Both the position numbers and the translations under genes were made by a program. Source: Gemmatimonadales bacterium (GTDB taxonomy: Bacteria > Gemmatimonadota > Gemmatimonadetes > Gemmatimonadales > GWC2-71-9). From it: a stretch of 14,607 nucleotides of DNA. Shown here in pieces: positions 14,100 to 14,607 of this stretch. The stretch is taken from positions 1 through 14,607 of the forward strand of contig JAICPP010000060.1 of assembly GCA_025929805.1 (NCBI GenBank), given 5' to 3'. Below the pieces are notes generated by a model. The model was not told the origin of the DNA. It ran no database searches and worked only from the letters and a program-made list of their open reading frames with translations. Position 1 is the stretch's first letter. The number at the start of each line of letters is the position of its first letter.

Positions 14100-14507
14100 A
14101 TGACGCGTACCCTGCGGCGCACCTTTCTGGAGACGCTCGAGCAGCTCCGCACTCAGCACCGGCGTCGGTTGCCCTTTTTGGCTCCCGCATTGGAGCGCCG
14201 CCGGCCGCGCATTGCGGCCGAAGACTACGCCGCGCGCCACTCAATCGAGCACACGCTCGATCGCAAGGCGGAGCTTCGCCGACTGGCCCCAACCTGGCCT
14301 CCCGCCGCCCGCCGCTACCATGAACTTCTCAGTTACGAGCTGGAAGGCCTCCGGGAAATGGCCAAGGCGCTGCACTCGGTAACCGAGGGGCGCGAGTTGG
14401 AGGAGGCCGTCGCCGAGGCCCGGGTACAAATCGAGCGTCTGGAGATCGAGATCGCCTGGTGCGCCGATCTGTTGGACCGGGCAGTACCGCGGGTAGTGGC
14501 TCGTTGA
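14100..14507 (+). CDS. Hypothetical helical protein, 135 residues
   Basis: Not recognised. It is Arg/Glu/Ala-rich and predicted to be nearly all helix, with a basic N-terminal half (MTRTLRRTFLETLEQLRTQHRRR, then RRPRIAAEDYAAR) and a more acidic C-terminal helix (EELEEAVAEARVQIERLEIEIAWCADLL region, about 95-127) that could form a coiled coil. No signal peptide or membrane span is seen, so it is probably cytoplasmic and may bind nucleic acid or a partner protein. ATG at 14100 has GGAGG four bases upstream, supporting the start. It is divergent from the coiled-coil/DUF1028/POT operon with about 155 bases between start codons. A role linked to that operon is only suggested by position. Confidence 0.7.
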   Translation: MTRTLRRTFLETLEQLRTQHRRRLPFLAPALERRRPRIAAEDYAARHSIEHTLDRKAELRRLAPTWPPAARRYHELLSYELEGLREMAKALHSVTEGRELEEAVAEARVQIERLEIEIAWCADLLDRAVPRVVAR

Positions 14508-14607
14508 CGCAGTGCCCCCGGAGTCCACGACTCTAGATTTCCGCCGCTGGACAGCACACTGGTCTCGCCTTGGGGCTCGCGATACCGGCCGTGAGGTGTT
14601 CGATCAG
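14508..14607. other. Right-hand end without a called gene
   Basis: The last 100 bases hold no gene I can support. A minus-strand frame enters from the right edge and stops at TAG 14535-14533 after 24 codons (LIEHLTAGIASP and so on). It could be the C-terminus of a neighbouring gene, but it is too short to judge. Confidence 0.4.

Noticed and set aside
14533..14607. C-terminal fragment of a minus-strand gene entering from the right edge
   Set aside because: Only 24 codons are visible, too few to separate from chance; noted in the flank entry.

Overview
The window looks like a chromosomal segment from a GC-rich (over 60% G+C by eye), free-living Gram-negative bacterium. The mix of genes fits Gemmatimonadota or a similar soil lineage best: a membrane-anchored Ser/Thr kinase with its kinase domain at the C-terminus, dodecin, secreted TPR and DUF1028 proteins, and a POT peptide transporter. 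That assignment is an inference from gene content; there is no rRNA or other phylogenetic marker here. I see no tRNA, rRNA, CRISPR array, insertion sequence or phage gene.

Layout. Bases 1-988 (minus) hold the N-terminal part of a protein kinase that runs off the left edge. A clear rho-independent terminator separates it from an upstream Dps-type ferritin (minus). An FkbM-type methyltransferase and a small unrecognised Cys-containing protein follow on the same strand. Bases 2950-3539 (plus) carry dodecin and an 88-residue unknown protein. Bases 3573-5890 (minus) carry a polytopic membrane protein translationally coupled to a von Willebrand A-like lipoprotein, then a strong terminator, then a tiny single-span membrane peptide. 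A MOSC-domain protein (plus, 6189-6659) converges on a secreted TPR protein (minus, 6706-8190). Bases 8339-10712 (plus) are cydAB, the cytochrome bd quinol oxidase. Bases 10729-13943 (minus) form a likely operon: coiled-coil protein, secreted DUF1028 Ntn-hydrolase-like protein, POT peptide transporter. The last gene, 14100-14507 (plus), is an unrecognised helical protein.

Together the recognisable genes concern stress protection (Dps, dodecin), microaerobic respiration (cydAB), peptide or amide scavenging (DUF1028 plus POT) and envelope functions (vWA lipoprotein with its membrane partner, TPR protein). Only the adjacent same-strand, overlapping genes (4646-4649, 9675-9682 and 13389-13392) can be called coupled with confidence.

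The most unusual signal is not a gene. Three places carry degenerate tandem heptanucleotide repeats of the form G-N-A-A-N-C-N. One is an inverted pair of four-unit arrays between the MOSC and TPR genes, which also encodes the MOSC tail. One is at the 3' end of the DUF1028 gene and in the leader of the POT gene. One lies inside the DUF1028 signal peptide. They resemble the heptameric short tandem repeats (STRR) of cyanobacteria in unit length and look like a dispersed repeat family that has entered gene ends. The best candidate for an undescribed protein system is the coupled membrane protein and vWA lipoprotein pair.
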